Part shown: positions 34,501 to 46,138 of the stretch, piece after piece
How the letters are laid out: every line of letters begins with the position of its first letter
How positions within the stretch are numbered: position 1 is the first letter of the stretch
The notes under the pieces: model-generated
Told to the model about the DNA's origin: nothing
Database searches by the model: none
The model's input: the letters and a program-made list of their open reading frames with translations, nothing else
Source of the DNA: Lepidurus packardi
Lineage: Eukaryota; Arthropoda; Branchiopoda; Notostraca; Triopsidae
DNA length: 64,000 nucleotides
Direction: 5' to 3'
Assembly (NCBI GenBank): GCA_023053545.1
Contig: JAKZAN010000006.1
Location: 3,539,001 to 3,603,000, forward strand
Made by a program: the position numbers and the translations under genes

Positions 34501-35171
34501 TTTAAAGTAAGGTATAACTGCCAAAGTAAGGTATGTAAAGTAAGGTATAACTTTCCATATGATTCCTTAGCGATAGTGATTCAAGACAGATTAAGGATCA
34601 AAATATATTCGAAGTGAGATATTGTTTAATTGGACTTTCTTAAAGTATAGCTCTTCAATGCCATCTATCGGAAAGCGGGTTGGCCGTCTGCTTTTATAGT
34701 CCTCATATAGCCGTAGGCTGCTTTGTTTGTTTACTGTGTCGTGATGGTTTTCTGGCTTTCTTGAGTTTTGTGGGGTCTTCTTGGATTATAATTGGGTAAT
34801 TTTGTGATACAATAGCTTCAGAACTTCTTTTCTTTAATTACCTTATCTATGTGGACTGATTTTGTTCATTCTAAACGTTCTAGGTTGTTGCTCTTTTCCT
34901 TGGAGTTTGGACTTACTTTCGCCTTTTATTCAAGTTATTCAACTTGATGTTTATAGTATAACTGTAGCGGATGTCTTGGCTATATTATCTATCGAGTGAA
35001 TTAGAGGCTGTCGCTTTTTTCGACTATTTCGTTCTTCAGATTACTCTTGCAAAACGTCCTAAAAGGCCATTTAGCCAAGCAAAGAAGCGGACTGACTCCT
35101 GTGGTGGGCAATAGGAACACAGACAGCAAAGCGAATAGAGAAAATTCGCTGCATGAACTGAACAAATCATA
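34501..35171. other. Intergenic region before RYBP
   Basis: Contains three short copies of AAAGTAAGGTAT (34505-34550). Otherwise only T-rich sequence without a gene. Confidence 0.45.
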
Positions 35172-35830
35172 ATGGATCTAAAGAAGAATGGAATTCCATC
35201 GTAAGTTCGAATGACATTATTGGCCGGGTCTTGTAGTAATTATGAATCTTTTTAAACTCAAAGGCGAAGACCGAAGCGCACTCCAAAGGTCGAGGATAAC
35301 TCCTGGGACTGCAGTGTATGTACCTACAGAAATACAGCTGAAGCATTTAAATGCCTTATGTGTGATGTCAGGAAAGGCACCTCTACCCGGTAAGTTGTTA
35401 TCAATATCTACCCAGAACTTGTTACCAAAAACATTTATTTCTTTAGGAAGCCTCGCATCAATCCTCAGCTTGTGCCCAATTTTAATCCCAGCCCGCCTAA
35501 GCTCAAGAAAGAAAAAATGGACCGAAAGTTAGATGCTTCTTCCTCTCAAAGAAGACCCAGGTTTGCTCAGTTCTTATGTCTTGCATAGTTTAATGAAAGC
35601 AAGTTGCTTTTAGGCCGAAGTTAAAGAACGTCGATCGCAGTTCTGCCCAGCACAAAGAAGTGACTGTGAACAACGTGACAGTTATCATTACTGAATTCAA
35701 ACCTAAAGTGAAGCTATCCCCGAACGCCGAACCCGTGGAAACGTTAGGTAGTAGCACTGCGTCTGAAAGTCACTCCGAACTAAGCAACGATGCCCGGAAT
35801 GGCGAATCTAGTGATTCGAGAAGCTCGTAA
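35172..35830 (+). CDS. RYBP: RING1 and YY1-binding protein (RYBP/YAF2)
   Basis: Subunit of non-canonical Polycomb repressive complex 1. Four exons: 35172-35200, 35264-35389, 35447-35560, 35614-35830; 161 residues. Near the N-terminus lies the RanBP2-type zinc finger, [20 protein letters not shown], followed by [18 protein letters not shown], a hallmark of RYBP and YAF2. The middle is Lys-rich, and the C-terminal RING1B/CBX-binding segment ([19 protein letters not shown] then [12 protein letters not shown]) is conserved. The protein ends in a Ser-rich acidic tail. The first exon codes for [10 protein letters not shown] and splices in phase 2 into the RRPKR block; this join restores the usual basic N-terminus. 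Invertebrates generally have one gene for the vertebrate pair. Confidence 0.95.
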
Positions 35831-36734
35831 ATTGCAGATCGAGCTACCTTAGCAACAATAAAAAAAGCGTGGCATTATGGTGAGGTGGCACACTAGTGAA
35901 CTATGCTGTGCTCCTCCAAACAGTTTCAAGTATTGCAGACTATAAGATCTCGTGACTTTCGATACATCGGGGGGAAAGTGAGACCGGTTTTTGTGCATTT
36001 GTGTTGCAATGCACTGCCAGGTATGCAGGTGTCCGGTGTCTAATATTTTTTTAATGGCATGAGAATGCGAGATAAAAACTTGAGATTTTGGAAAATCTTT
36101 TTAGCATGGACAACGTGTGGGGTTATCTTAAGTGTAACTATGGTGAGTGCTGTTTATTTTGTTGTGAAACAAAACGTACCATATGCTAGGTTCCAATCGT
36201 GGCATAAGTAGATTTAATTTTCGTGCAATGCGAACTGAATAGGTCTAGATAAATTTTGGGTTTCGCCTATCAAGCTATTAACTTTTCCTGTGTTCTCTGA
36301 CCCGTTTAGTAGTAAAAATTTCGTTGTTCGTTTTTAATTTTTAGCCTTTCTACCTCACGTACTATTTCCGTGTAGCCCTGCTGTTGTAATGTGTAAGTCG
36401 TCATTTTTACTGAAATAATAGGTGTGTAATAACTACAGAAATATTGACCAGTGTCATTTCTGATTAAAATCCAAATAAAAAGGCGCACGACTCTTTACCT
36501 ATCGACATCGGCAATGTTCGATACGGTTTACCTTGATATAATACATGCCCGGATGTTGTTGACTCAGCACAGCTGATAACATTTATAAACCGCGAAAGCA
36601 ATCGGTGAAAGGTGATCCTGGGTGTGACCCACCATTTCCAGTTTTTCGTTCATTTAAACTATAATACGTTTGTCTTAAAAGGTTAATATTAGAACAGTAT
36701 AGATTACCGATACTTGCTAGTCTGTGCTAGCAGA
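35831..36734. other. Intergenic region between RYBP and cortactin
   Basis: No feature recognised; an AATAAA lies near 35860. Confidence 0.45.
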
Positions 36735-38517
36735 ATGAGGAAAGCTGTAGTGCCGACACCGAGTACAACAAGTGTTGACGCAGATGACTGGGATACAGAT
36801 CCTGATTTTGTAAACGACGTCACAGAAGAGCAGCAGCGATGGGGTACAGCATCTCGAAGTGTAGGAGCTATAGAGTAGGCAATCAAATAAGCAAATGTTT
36901 GGCTATAGATGGATTGTGACTACATCGGTATGGCGGTTTATTTAGTATGGCGGCCTTGAGGGAAGCCACACAACAGGAAGATCAGCAGGTGAAGAAAAAA
37001 CTGTTGGAAGAAGGTCCTAACGCTGCCTACGGCTATGGTGGCAAATTTGGGGTGCAAGCAGACCGGTAGTCTTTAAATAATACCTTATTTTCGTTTAATT
37101 TCCAAGTTTTTATTCTTATAAGGATGGATAAAAGTGCCGTTGGACATGATCATATTGAAAAGGCTGCGAAGCACGCCTCTCAGAAAGATTACGCGACAGG
37201 TTTTGGCGGCAAGTATGGTGTACAGTCCGACAGAGTCGACAAAAGTGCAGTTGGTTGGGATCACAAGGAAAATTTACAAAAACATGCGTCACAAAAAGGT
37301 TCTTACTGAACTAGAAAGTAGAATCAAATCTGTTTCTTCACCTTAATCATATGTCTCTTTGTTTACAGATTATAGCACAGGTTTTGGTGGAAAGTTTGGG
37401 TTACAAACCGATCGAGTTGATAAGAGTGCTGTTGGATGGGATCACAAAGAAGATGCTTCTAAACATTCGTCGCAGAAAGACTATGCGACCGGTTTCGGAG
37501 GAAAGTACGGTGTTCAAGCGGATAGAATAGATAAAGCTGCTGTTGGCTGGGACCATAAGGAAACTGTTGCCAAACATGCTTCACAGACAGGTAAAATAAG
37601 ACTACCTTCTTCGTAGAAGCTTGGTCTCTAAAATGGCTTGCGCAGACCATTCGGTGGGATTTGGTGGCAAGTTTGGCGTTCAGTCGGATCGCATGGATTC
37701 TTCTGCAAAAGGCTGGGAGGATGGAAATGAAGCGAACAGCGTTAATAGGAGAAAGGCTAGCTCTAGTAGACCAGCAGAAGTGGAAGGTGCAGAGCAAAAA
37801 GCCTCTCAGCTCAAGCAGCGGTTCGAACAGATGGCAAAGTCAAATGCGGAAGATGTAAGGATGGATCTATCTTGGCCCTTGATTCTAATGCTTCCTTTAC
37901 TAGGCTCAAAACAAACCACCTCCCAAGAAACTTCCTACATTGCCTGCTCAAAAGAAGATGTTAGCACCGCCATCAGTGGAGTCTCCTGCTCAGATTCAAA
38001 CTTCACCTCTTGCAGAATCGCTACATACTGTTGAGCCCATTGAGCAAGTGAAAGAAGACGTAGCGGAATCGACACATCAACCTTCCAAACATGTGCCGGT
38101 TTTAGCGCCACAAATGAACGAGGAGATAACCTTGCAAAACCTGGAGGCGTTATCTGACGATGCCTGGCAAGAGACGGAAGAATGGGACACAGACAAGCCA
38201 GCCGTAGATGCGTATGTGAATGCTGGTGAAGAGGCAGGTTTAGTGGCCATTGCTCTATACGATTATCAAGCCGGTATGTGTGTACGAATTTTATTTTATT
38301 TGAGTACTTTATATTGTTATTTTAGCTGCTGATGATGAGCTTTCGTTCGACCCGGAAGACGTTATTACCAATATCGAAATGGTAAGTCTTACTTATTTTT
38401 TTTATTCATTAGCATTCACTTTTTTTGCATAAGATTGATGAGGGCTGGTGGCGTGGCGAACTAAATGGGAAATGCGGACTCTTCCCCGCTAATTACGTAG
38501 CATTGCAGAATCAGTAA
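36735..38517 (+). CDS. CTTN: Cortactin
   Basis: Actin-branch regulator that binds Arp2/3, F-actin and SH3 partners in the cell cortex. Eight exons: 36735-36874, 36946-37065, 37123-37298, 37369-37590, 37646-37854, 37904-38273, 38326-38381, 38434-38517; 458 residues. Domains in order: acidic Arp2/3-binding N-terminus with the DDW motif ([11 protein letters not shown], residues 15-25); four complete 37-residue cortactin repeats and a partial fifth (units read [20 protein letters not shown]); a coiled-coil-like Gln/Lys segment; a Pro/Ser-rich linker; and a C-terminal SH3 domain ([37 protein letters not shown]). Vertebrate cortactin has about six and a half repeats, so the repeat set is on the short, invertebrate side. 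It converges with UBE2K, 253 bases away. Confidence 0.96.
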
Positions 38518-38770
38518 TCGTAATAAAGGTCACATGATTTCTGACCTATGATACGGACGTGAGAGTGTTAGTGATTTCGTACGTACGCGATACTTTTTAT
38601 ATGAATTATGCTGTTGTGTTTAAATTTTTTTCTACAATCGATTTTTTGTATTCTTAATCGAGCGTCCGTAGATACTCGAACGGTCAAAACGTGAACAGGT
38701 CATCTTGTTTTTAACCCATGCATTTTACTTCAACCTTTTGAAAAGTGTAATAAGAGGCAAATAAGAAGGT

Positions 38771-39697
38771 TCAACTAAAAAGTATTTCAGTGGCTTTTTC
38801 TAAGCTCCAATTGCTAGAAGACAGGGCTGTGCGCGCGTCGTTCGCGCTAACTCCCAAATCCATCACACGAGTGACTAGTTTGTCATATTCCTTAACAGGA
38901 TCTGGTCCTGAAATTTTTTGTTGTTGTAAATTAATCCTGTTTCAAAAAATAAATTCCAAGTTTTGAAGAGCAGTACCTTTCGCGTAAACATTGGCCCAAT
39001 GCTGAGCCGTTTTGTAAAATATTTCAGGTGACTCTTTGCATTGTTTGGCTACCACGGCATCCTGGGGATCCTCAGCTTCTCCCGAAGATAAAAGTGCTTG
39101 AATTGATAAAAGAACGGTTCGCAAAGTCATGGCGGCGGCCCTACATTATTCTTTAAGGACTGATCGCAAACGAAATATTTTTACCATTGATTCTTAAGAA
39201 TGTCAAGGCAAATAGCACCCGTAACTGAAGATACATTGGGATGCCACACTTTTGTTACAAATCTCACCTGTAAAAGAAAGTTTTAAAATATATACGAGTT
39301 CTTCTTCGTTCCTTCTTCACTTTGGGTGGATTGAAAGGATACGTTTCAGGGATTTGAATCTCCAAGTCAAATCTGGCACCATGGTAGGGTGTGTCTGGGG
39401 GCCCAATAATCTCTCCCTTCAATGCAGTAAGGCTATCACTGACAGGTTCTACTTTAATTGCTCCTCTAGAAGTCTGCAACAAAAAAAACTGTTAGAATTT
39501 TTTTCAGCGAACTTGTTCGTTTTTTTTGGTCTATGGAAGAGTAACGCTATCCTACGGCTTTACATAACGCCACCAGCACCATAAACCACTTAAACTTGAA
39601 ACAAAATTGGGAGAAGAAATTTTTTCACACGTACCTCATCGCTACTCATAACTTCCTTAAGCTCCCTTTTTATTCGCTGTATTGCTATGTTGGCCAT
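38771..39697 (-). CDS. UBE2K: Ubiquitin-conjugating enzyme E2 K
   Basis: Class II E2 enzyme that builds Lys48-linked ubiquitin chains. Five exons, in coding order: 39635-39697, 39321-39473, 39185-39267, 38977-39140, 38771-38907; 199 residues, against 200 in the human protein. The UBC fold shows [10 protein letters not shown], the HPN motif (VWHPNVSS) and the active-site Cys in GAICLDIL. The segment [17 protein letters not shown] follows, as in E2-25K. The C-terminal UBA domain ([20 protein letters not shown] then a [11 protein letters not shown] stretch) is intact, which distinguishes it from UBE2D-type E2s. Its start lies about 1.2 kb from the divergent JmjC-like gene. Confidence 0.96.
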
Positions 39698-40921
39698 TAT
39701 ATTTTTTTCCTCGCAAGTTTCTCTCATGCAGTGACAAAATATTCACCAACACTATTATTGTTTTAGGTATCCCACCGTCTTTGGCGCCATCTACCTATGC
39801 CAGCGATCAAGAAAAGTGCACCCGAAATAGCTCCGTTTTCAAAAAGAGAAAGGAATTCCAAATGAGAAAGAAATCCTAGAGAAGTCAGGTTACATTTAAA
39901 AGTATGCAATTTGTCATATCAGCTAAATAATTAGTTTATTAGCAGATTTGTTTCAATTCCTACCTGTTGCTTTGGCTTGCCCTATATAAATTGGATGACA
40001 CATTACCGAAGAGCCAGCAAACACATTTTTGTTGAGCGCACCAAAAATCGAACGCTATTAGTACTATACAATTACTCCGTCAAGGAAAAGAAAAACAATT
40101 TTCAGTTTAGAAAATATTTAGATAACGCATTACTTTAAATGACTTTGGTGTGCTGCACCTCTGAGAAAAAACTCAATTGAACCGCAAATGCAAGCATATG
40201 CTTGTTTATAAAATATATGAATTTTTCTCATATGCTTGATTATGCAGGTATAAAATGCATATGACCTGCAAGTGCAAGCCCTAATTTAATTGAGAAGCGT
40301 TCCATAAATGATGCGCTACTTTTTATGACACTTAACAGTTATAGCTTTTCTTGGTATTATTAAAATGTTTTTGTTTTTTTCGCTTTAGAAGTTCAGTCAC
40401 AAAAATAACTTTGTGTTCATTTTACTTTTCATTATGCGATTCCTTTCACTGAACGTCACGGGGAAAAGCTCAATTTCTGACTTCAGGACGTAACTGTAGA
40501 CTAACTGGGATTTTTATTATGCATGCACGTTGCTTTGTTTCTAATCAAAATACCTTAAAATCCAGTTTAATTTTTACTCCTCTGAAATTCGAAAATCTTC
40601 GAATGTTATTTTTTGAAGTCTTAAGTTCCTGTTTCGTGCGAACGTGAAAGGCGACAAACCCCTTCCCTTGTCATTATAATCGTGACAGGTTTTTACCATG
40701 CAAAAATTACCTTCCTGACAAAGAACCGGTTTATCACGAGTTTCTGGAAACCTTTCCCTTTCTTCGTACCCTGCGCAAACTCGGTTTAGTAAGGTCTTAG
40801 TCGTAATCAATAGTTTCATGGAGATGCTGATCTTAGCTTGGTCAGATCCTTTTCTATCTCACATGGCAGTCGCGTTTCTCGTTTACTCTTGGCTGGTTGT
40901 GCTATTTGCATAGATCACAAA
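39698..40921. other. Divergent spacer between UBE2K and the JmjC-like gene
   Basis: AT-rich, no gene seen. A short repeated CATATGCTTG motif occurs near 40195-40240. The frame of the JmjC-like gene is open back to 40838. Confidence 0.45.
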
Positions 40922-42342
40922 ATGGTCCAACTAAGTGAGATTGACAGTGATTTGACTAACTTGCACGATTTTTGTACACAGAATGGGATAGCTGGCCTAG
41001 ATCTCAAATCGCTTGTGAAACCACTCACGGATTGTGTAGACAAAAAAAGACGAAAACAATGGGCTTTAGCTATTGCGAAACGACTAGTCATTGTAGTTTG
41101 TATTGGAATGCTTTTCAGGACAACCAACATCCAGAAAGAAATGTATTATTGGCAACGCATAACCATTATCTCGGTACCATGAGACGTAGAATTTTCTTTT
41201 GTGTCGTGTTATACATAAAGTTAAACAGGAAAAGCAGACAACTCAAAGAGATATTATTACTTAATTACTTCCATTTAGCTTTTGCCCTTTTGGGATTGGA
41301 CTCAGCTTTACGAAGAATCTTGCCTCGTGAAAAACCCTTCGTATTTCCCACCCGTGTTGCAGGAATCAGATTGTCACGTAAGCAAATATAAATGTGTACC
41401 ACCCAATACTGTGTTTTTTACGTGGTTAAATTTACGTCGTTAAAATATTAGGCGTGCCGAAAACTAAGTGGGGTTGACAAGCTTACCAATATGAGCCAGG
41501 TTGATATGATTAGTTATTTCCGTGACGACGTGCCTGTAGTCATTAGTGACGGAGCCGATGATTGGGTTGTTATGCGTACAGACGAGTTCTGGTTCGAAAA
41601 TATAACTGAGGTATATTTACAAAGTGACCATCGTTTAGATTTACCTCACGGTTAATCTTTTCTAATTAATCAAGATGTACGAGGAAGATGACATGATGAG
41701 TTATCCATGCTCTTTTACCACAAATTTGAAACCTCCCGAGCCTTCACTGGAAAGTTTCTTCGAGGAAATATACCAAGAAAGTGTTGAACCGTGGTTTGCT
41801 CACTGGTAATAACAATTCTTTAAAAAAATCTTTAATACATTTCCAAGTACCGTTTCATCACAGGGAGAACTGTGACAAAGCACAAACCAAAATTATCCGC
41901 AAGTTTTATCAGAGACCCTACTTCGTACCGCCTCCGGTGGACCTCGGTGCACCAAATTGGGTTTTGGTTTCTTCCCAATATCGGACACCCAATTACCGTG
42001 AAGTTAGTTTACTTTCTATCCATGCATTCTCCTGGGCGTTTTTCGTTATAATGTATCGTATAGGTCAGCATACCATACGGCTTTGTTATTGTTGCTCAAA
42101 TTCGAGGTTACAACCACTTCCGACTAGTTCCTCGAGAACCATGTTTTTTACTCTGTCCAGGGCTTGAAATTACCCTCGATGAAGGCGAATTACGTAAATT
42201 AGATACCCTTGTTTAGAAAGTTTTATTAACATTGTTTTTCTTCCTAGTGTCTTTTACGACTGGAATGTGGCAACTTGAGTACCGTCCAGGTGAAGACGCG
42301 GATAATTTGGCTTTCGTCATAGGTGGACAGTGGGATGTATAA
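40922..42342 (+). CDS. JmjC/cupin-8-like protein lacking metal ligands
   Basis: Member of a cupin-8/JmjC-like family of uncharacterised arthropod membrane proteins. Seven exons: 40922-41173, 41279-41377, 41452-41610, 41675-41805, 41864-42002, 42064-42193, 42248-42342; 334 residues. A hydrophobic segment near 48-65 suggests a type II membrane anchor. The cupin part shows landmarks of the family: VPVVISDGADDW, EPWFAHWENC, the KIIRKFYQRPYFVPP block, NWVLVSSQY, VIVAQIRGYNHFRLVPREPC, LEITLDEGEL and a final AFVIGGQWD. At the place where relatives carry the H-x-D iron ligands this protein has PNYRE, and the later His site reads MWQLE. It is therefore predicted to be an inactive relative. Start uncertain: 40838 would also be in frame. 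Confidence 0.75.
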
Positions 42343-42734
42343 GCTGTTATACTTTTTTTCTTAAATTTGACATATCCCGAACTATACAGAACTTATTACT
42401 AGAATTTGACAATTACACTGACGGAAATATACTACAATTTAACATTTCTGCTAAAAGCTTGCTGCTCCGCCCCCACATAGCAAATCGAACGCTCTTCTAT
42501 ACTACTTTTCTTAACAACGTCCTCTCGTCGACTACTCGGAACTGGCTTTCACTACCTACGACGTAGGGTCGGGGAAAGGAAGCACAAAGAAAAGAAGGGA
42601 AAGTGAAAAGGGACTTCGGAAACTATAAAAAAATCATTACAGATCATGATAATAGTATATATGATCTAAGACTCTGTCTACCCGAAGCGCTTTGGCAAAC
42701 GTTTTTTAAACTGTTTTTCATAAAATTATCGGTC

Positions 42735-42830
42735 TTTGAGCGGAACGGAACGGATCTATGCGATATGGACGTCCGTTCCGGAGCTGATTCTTTTAAAAAT
42801 TTCGCACAGTTGGAACGGAACGGAGCGACA
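42735..42830. repeat. Clustered GAACGGAACGG motifs, partly inverted
   Basis: CGGAACGGAACGGA near 42740 faces TCCGTTCCG near 42770, and a further GGAACGGAACGGAGCG lies near 42812. This may be the end of a degraded transposon, but no full terminal repeat pair was found. Confidence 0.4.
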
Positions 42831-43144
42831 GAAAGTGGACGAATGAACGACAAAAAAACGACGTTCCGAAAACAAAGAAGTTCTGAAACACTTGTTGCCA
42901 GCCGAACCCGCAACGAACGTATCGCCATTAGCGCCAAGCTCGTCTGTTCGGGCAAGTAGGCAGTGGTTCGTGTTGATTAATTTTCGGAAGGTTTTTTTCG
43001 TCGGTGTCCACGAGCTGCTACTAATTGTAGCGTTTCGGGAGACGCTTTTGCTACGAGCTTATAATTAGCTCCGGATATGGGGCTATGCAATGTGTCCCAA
43101 GTGCTCCATAAATGATTGAGCAACGTTTCCACGTCTCATTTGAA

Positions 43145-43224
43145 TTAGGTTAAGTTAGGCTAGGTTTAGTTAGGTTAGGTTAAATTAGGCTAAGTTAGGT
43201 TAGTTTAAGATAGGTTAAGTTAGG
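43145..43224 (+). repeat. Degenerate TTAGG-like array
   Basis: About 80 bases made of TTAGGT, TTAAGT and TTAGGC-type units in one orientation. Interstitial and imperfect; resembles the arthropod telomeric repeat or a common satellite derived from it. Confidence 0.6.
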
Positions 43225-43608
43225 ACTCCCACCCTTCCCTCAATAACATAGCTCTTCATCTCCATTCTCGTCCCTTGCTCCCGAAGCGCATTTAGTAAAG
43301 GGAGGCATTGCTAGGTGGCACCGTGTACTGGTTGAAAACGGGGGAAAAGCTTCTCCCAAAACGCTATAATTAGTTACGTATGTGTGTGTGTGTCCCCACG
43401 GATACATACGTTTTGTTTTTTGTGTTAAAAGGTACACCTTTTAGCTTTCTGTGCTGTCTGTATATTATCTTCGAGCTTTGGATTAAATTTGCATGTAATG
43501 CGTGTAATATATACTAACAAACTTTTGTTTTCTTTACCATACTTTGCATCAAAATGACTTTCGGCATGGACATAACTTGATAGTAGGTTTTATACTCGCT
43601 AGAAAAAA

Positions 43609-44296
43609 ATGTCTAATACAGCTGAGGATGACCTTCAAAACTCAACGTTAACAAAGAAAGAGGGAGGCATAGACGATTTGAAACCCAACGAGGATTTTAG
43701 TAACACTACGCATCCTTCGCCTTCAAGGCTGGCATTGTCTCCTAAAAGGGGTAGGCTATACACTGACTGCAATCCAAAAACTATTGCTTATCGTAGCCTA
43801 TCTTAGGACCTACCACGCTGTCTAAAACTAGCAGTTTTGAGGCATTAGATCCCCATGATCCCACACTCAACAAATTGGCTGTGAACATGTTTCAGAAAAC
43901 TGCAAGCTACTTAGAAGAGGAGTTATCAGTTGCTCAGGTTTTTTTAGCTGTAAATTTTTTAGTTCTTATTCGCTATATATGGACCATTAGGAGGAGTATA
44001 AACTATTGCAAAACATGAATCGAATTACAGCCATCAAGTATGCAGATATGGCTCATTTAACTTCCTCTGTTGGTTCGGCGTTATCAATACTGAACGAAAA
44101 ATGTAACCTTTTTCAAACAATCCAGAAGTTTTTTTTATATATAACTCTGCTTTTGGTAGACCAAAGTCTTCAGCCGTACTTGGACCAAATTGATCAAATT
44201 GAAGACAGCGTAGCCCAACTAGAGCAGGCCGCATATAAATTGGATGGCTATACAAAGCGATTAGAAGCCAAATTCAAATCACTTGAGAAGAGGTGA
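43609..44296 (+). CDS. BLOC1S2: BLOC-1 complex subunit 2
   Basis: Small coiled-coil subunit shared by BLOC-1 and BORC, which act in lysosome-related organelle biogenesis and lysosome positioning. Four exons: 43609-43750, 43807-43937, 43991-44102, 44160-44296; 173 residues. The N-terminal 65 residues are Ser/Asp/Glu-rich and poorly conserved. The core helix region is clear: FQKTASYLEEELSVAQEEY, LLQNMNRITAIKYADM, and the C-terminal signature LQPYLDQIDQIEDSVAQLEQ followed by AAYKLDGYTKRLEAKFKSLE and KR, which matches the BLOS2 C-terminus closely. All introns agree in phase and the stop is at 44294-44296. Confidence 0.93.
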
Positions 44297-46138
44297 TCTA
44301 CCCGTAATCCCTTCAAACCATCTGCTTCCTATGTTAAAAGCTTACACAGTATTGAGAAAAACTCGTTTGTTTTTGTAATTTTCTTTTCTGGTTGAGAATA
44401 TAACGATATAATGCCCAATTGTTTCTAGGGGTCTTTTTTCTTGCATGGAAAACTCATCTAACATTCTAGATTTTTCCTTATCAATCATTATCTTCAAGTC
44501 AAGTTTTCGGGATGGGAAATGCCCTTCCATCTGTAGATAGGGACTTCTTCCAGAAAATATACTCGACTGGTGTGCCATAGGATCTGAACTTAACCCTAAC
44601 CTTTTTTCCAAGCAATAGCCGAAACGCTGTTTGGTTTATGTGTTTGTACTGGCGTGTTCGTACAAAACGAATATGACGTATGTTTGATCATGTGTACAAA
44701 TTTTACTTTGAGGAAGGAATAGAAAAAAAAAGCTTGAAAGTCACCCCAGACATGAGCTCATAGCAACCATTTTGCAATGAAAAACCGCTTCGTTTATTTC
44801 TTATTTCTTTTAAGATTTGTTTTTCTTTTTTTCCCCTCGATTCTTGCCAAGTCTGGTATGCTGGGAATAAACATTCCTTGATTATAAAAAAGCATGACCG
44901 AACATTTTCCTGCTTACTGGTTACTCACTGCTTAACTTACTTAGATATTGCAGCGAAAGTTTTCTCCGAATTTTTGCTATACCTTTTCGCTATACATTTT
45001 GTTATCCCGGGCCTGATCAACATCCGTTTTGTTTTGCCTTTTTATTTCACAGTAGAAGAAGTTTTTATTTTGCCAGATGCCCACATTCTGTCTAGAATTT
45101 TCAACCCTAAATTAACGTCAGAGTCTTCGGGTCATGTTGGAGGAGCGTTTGAGCTGCTAACTCAGTTGCATTGTGACCACCAACGGCTTCGCAGTATAAG
45201 CTGCGCATACTTACTCTACATTTTGCCAGGATATTACATATCTAAGATCACGTAAGTTGAGCTTTGTGTCAAGGTTTCCCTCTGGCTCTGTTCTCTGCAG
45301 CTAATTTCATCCTTTCCTGTGACATTATTCTTCGTGGTGTTGTGCAGTATATACTGTATCCTTACGGTGATCGCGCTTTCTTATAGTTATTATTCTTGCG
45401 AAGTATTTTATTAAAGGCCAGTTTACATGTTTATTCCTATTTGATTTTTCAATTACATTTTCCCGCAGTGCTGACTAAAAAAAAAAAAAAAGACTACTGT
45501 GTAGTTCACAATTGCATGTCCCATTCCATCAAAGTTGGAACAGCTTAGGAAGCAATTTTTTTTGCCTATGCGTTTCTGTGCTATTTCTGTTAAGCCAAAA
45601 AGGAAGGAAACCTGGGTCTTTTCGCCCAACGAACGAGTCTGTTTGCGTAGGAAGTCCTAGTGTCGTAAACGACTTTTCAAGTCTCCATTTTTGTTCCTAT
45701 GCAGATAAGCTCAGCACCGGGAATTGTGCCAGAACACAGCCCGGACCATTAGTCCTGCAATAGCAGATCGAATGTCGTACGTGGGAAGGATTTGAGGCCT
45801 TGGGGTGCGGTGTTTAATCACATGATATTTCCTTCGTCCTCGATCTAACCATATAGTAAAGATAACATATAAAGCCCATATTCTAATTCTTGGATTATGG
45901 ACTCGGTTATAAACCCTCTAGCCCGTAACTAACTATATGAATTGGTTATCTGATAAGAGTTTATAAGTGTAGCTGTCTATATAAGGCTAGATAAAGTTTG
46001 ATGCAGCTTTAGCTTGTACAGGACTAACATTTGTGCCAGTTCTGCATTGGTGTACTTGGAGAACAACCACAATTTTTTTAAATCAGATATTTCCTTCATT
46101 ACAGATCTTTATAAACAGGGCTGTAATTGGTCGGGAAA
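44297..46138. other. Intergenic region before SPARC
   Basis: No gene recognised. An open frame at 44878-45255 has hydrophobic composition but no homology I can name. The right end carries the SPARC TATA box and leader. Confidence 0.5.
45978..45985 (+). promoter_or_regulatory. TATA box of SPARC
   Basis: TATATAAG, 161 bases before the SPARC ATG, with a candidate start site about 30 bases downstream near 46010. No other start codon of a real gene lies nearby. Confidence 0.6.

Larger units (their letters stand above)
42343..43608. other. Intergenic region with repeat tracts
   Basis: No gene supported. Holds GGAACGGAACGG-type direct and inverted copies (42735-42830) and a TTAGG-like tract (43145-43224). 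Confidence 0.5.

Noticed and set aside
42603-42959. Open frame of 118 residues
   Set aside because: Spans the GAACGGAACGG repeat cluster; both strands are open for the same reason and no homology is seen.
44878-45255. Hydrophobic 125-residue open frame
   Set aside because: No family recognised and no supported exons around it in an AT-rich spacer; chance hydrophobicity from T-rich sequence is likely.
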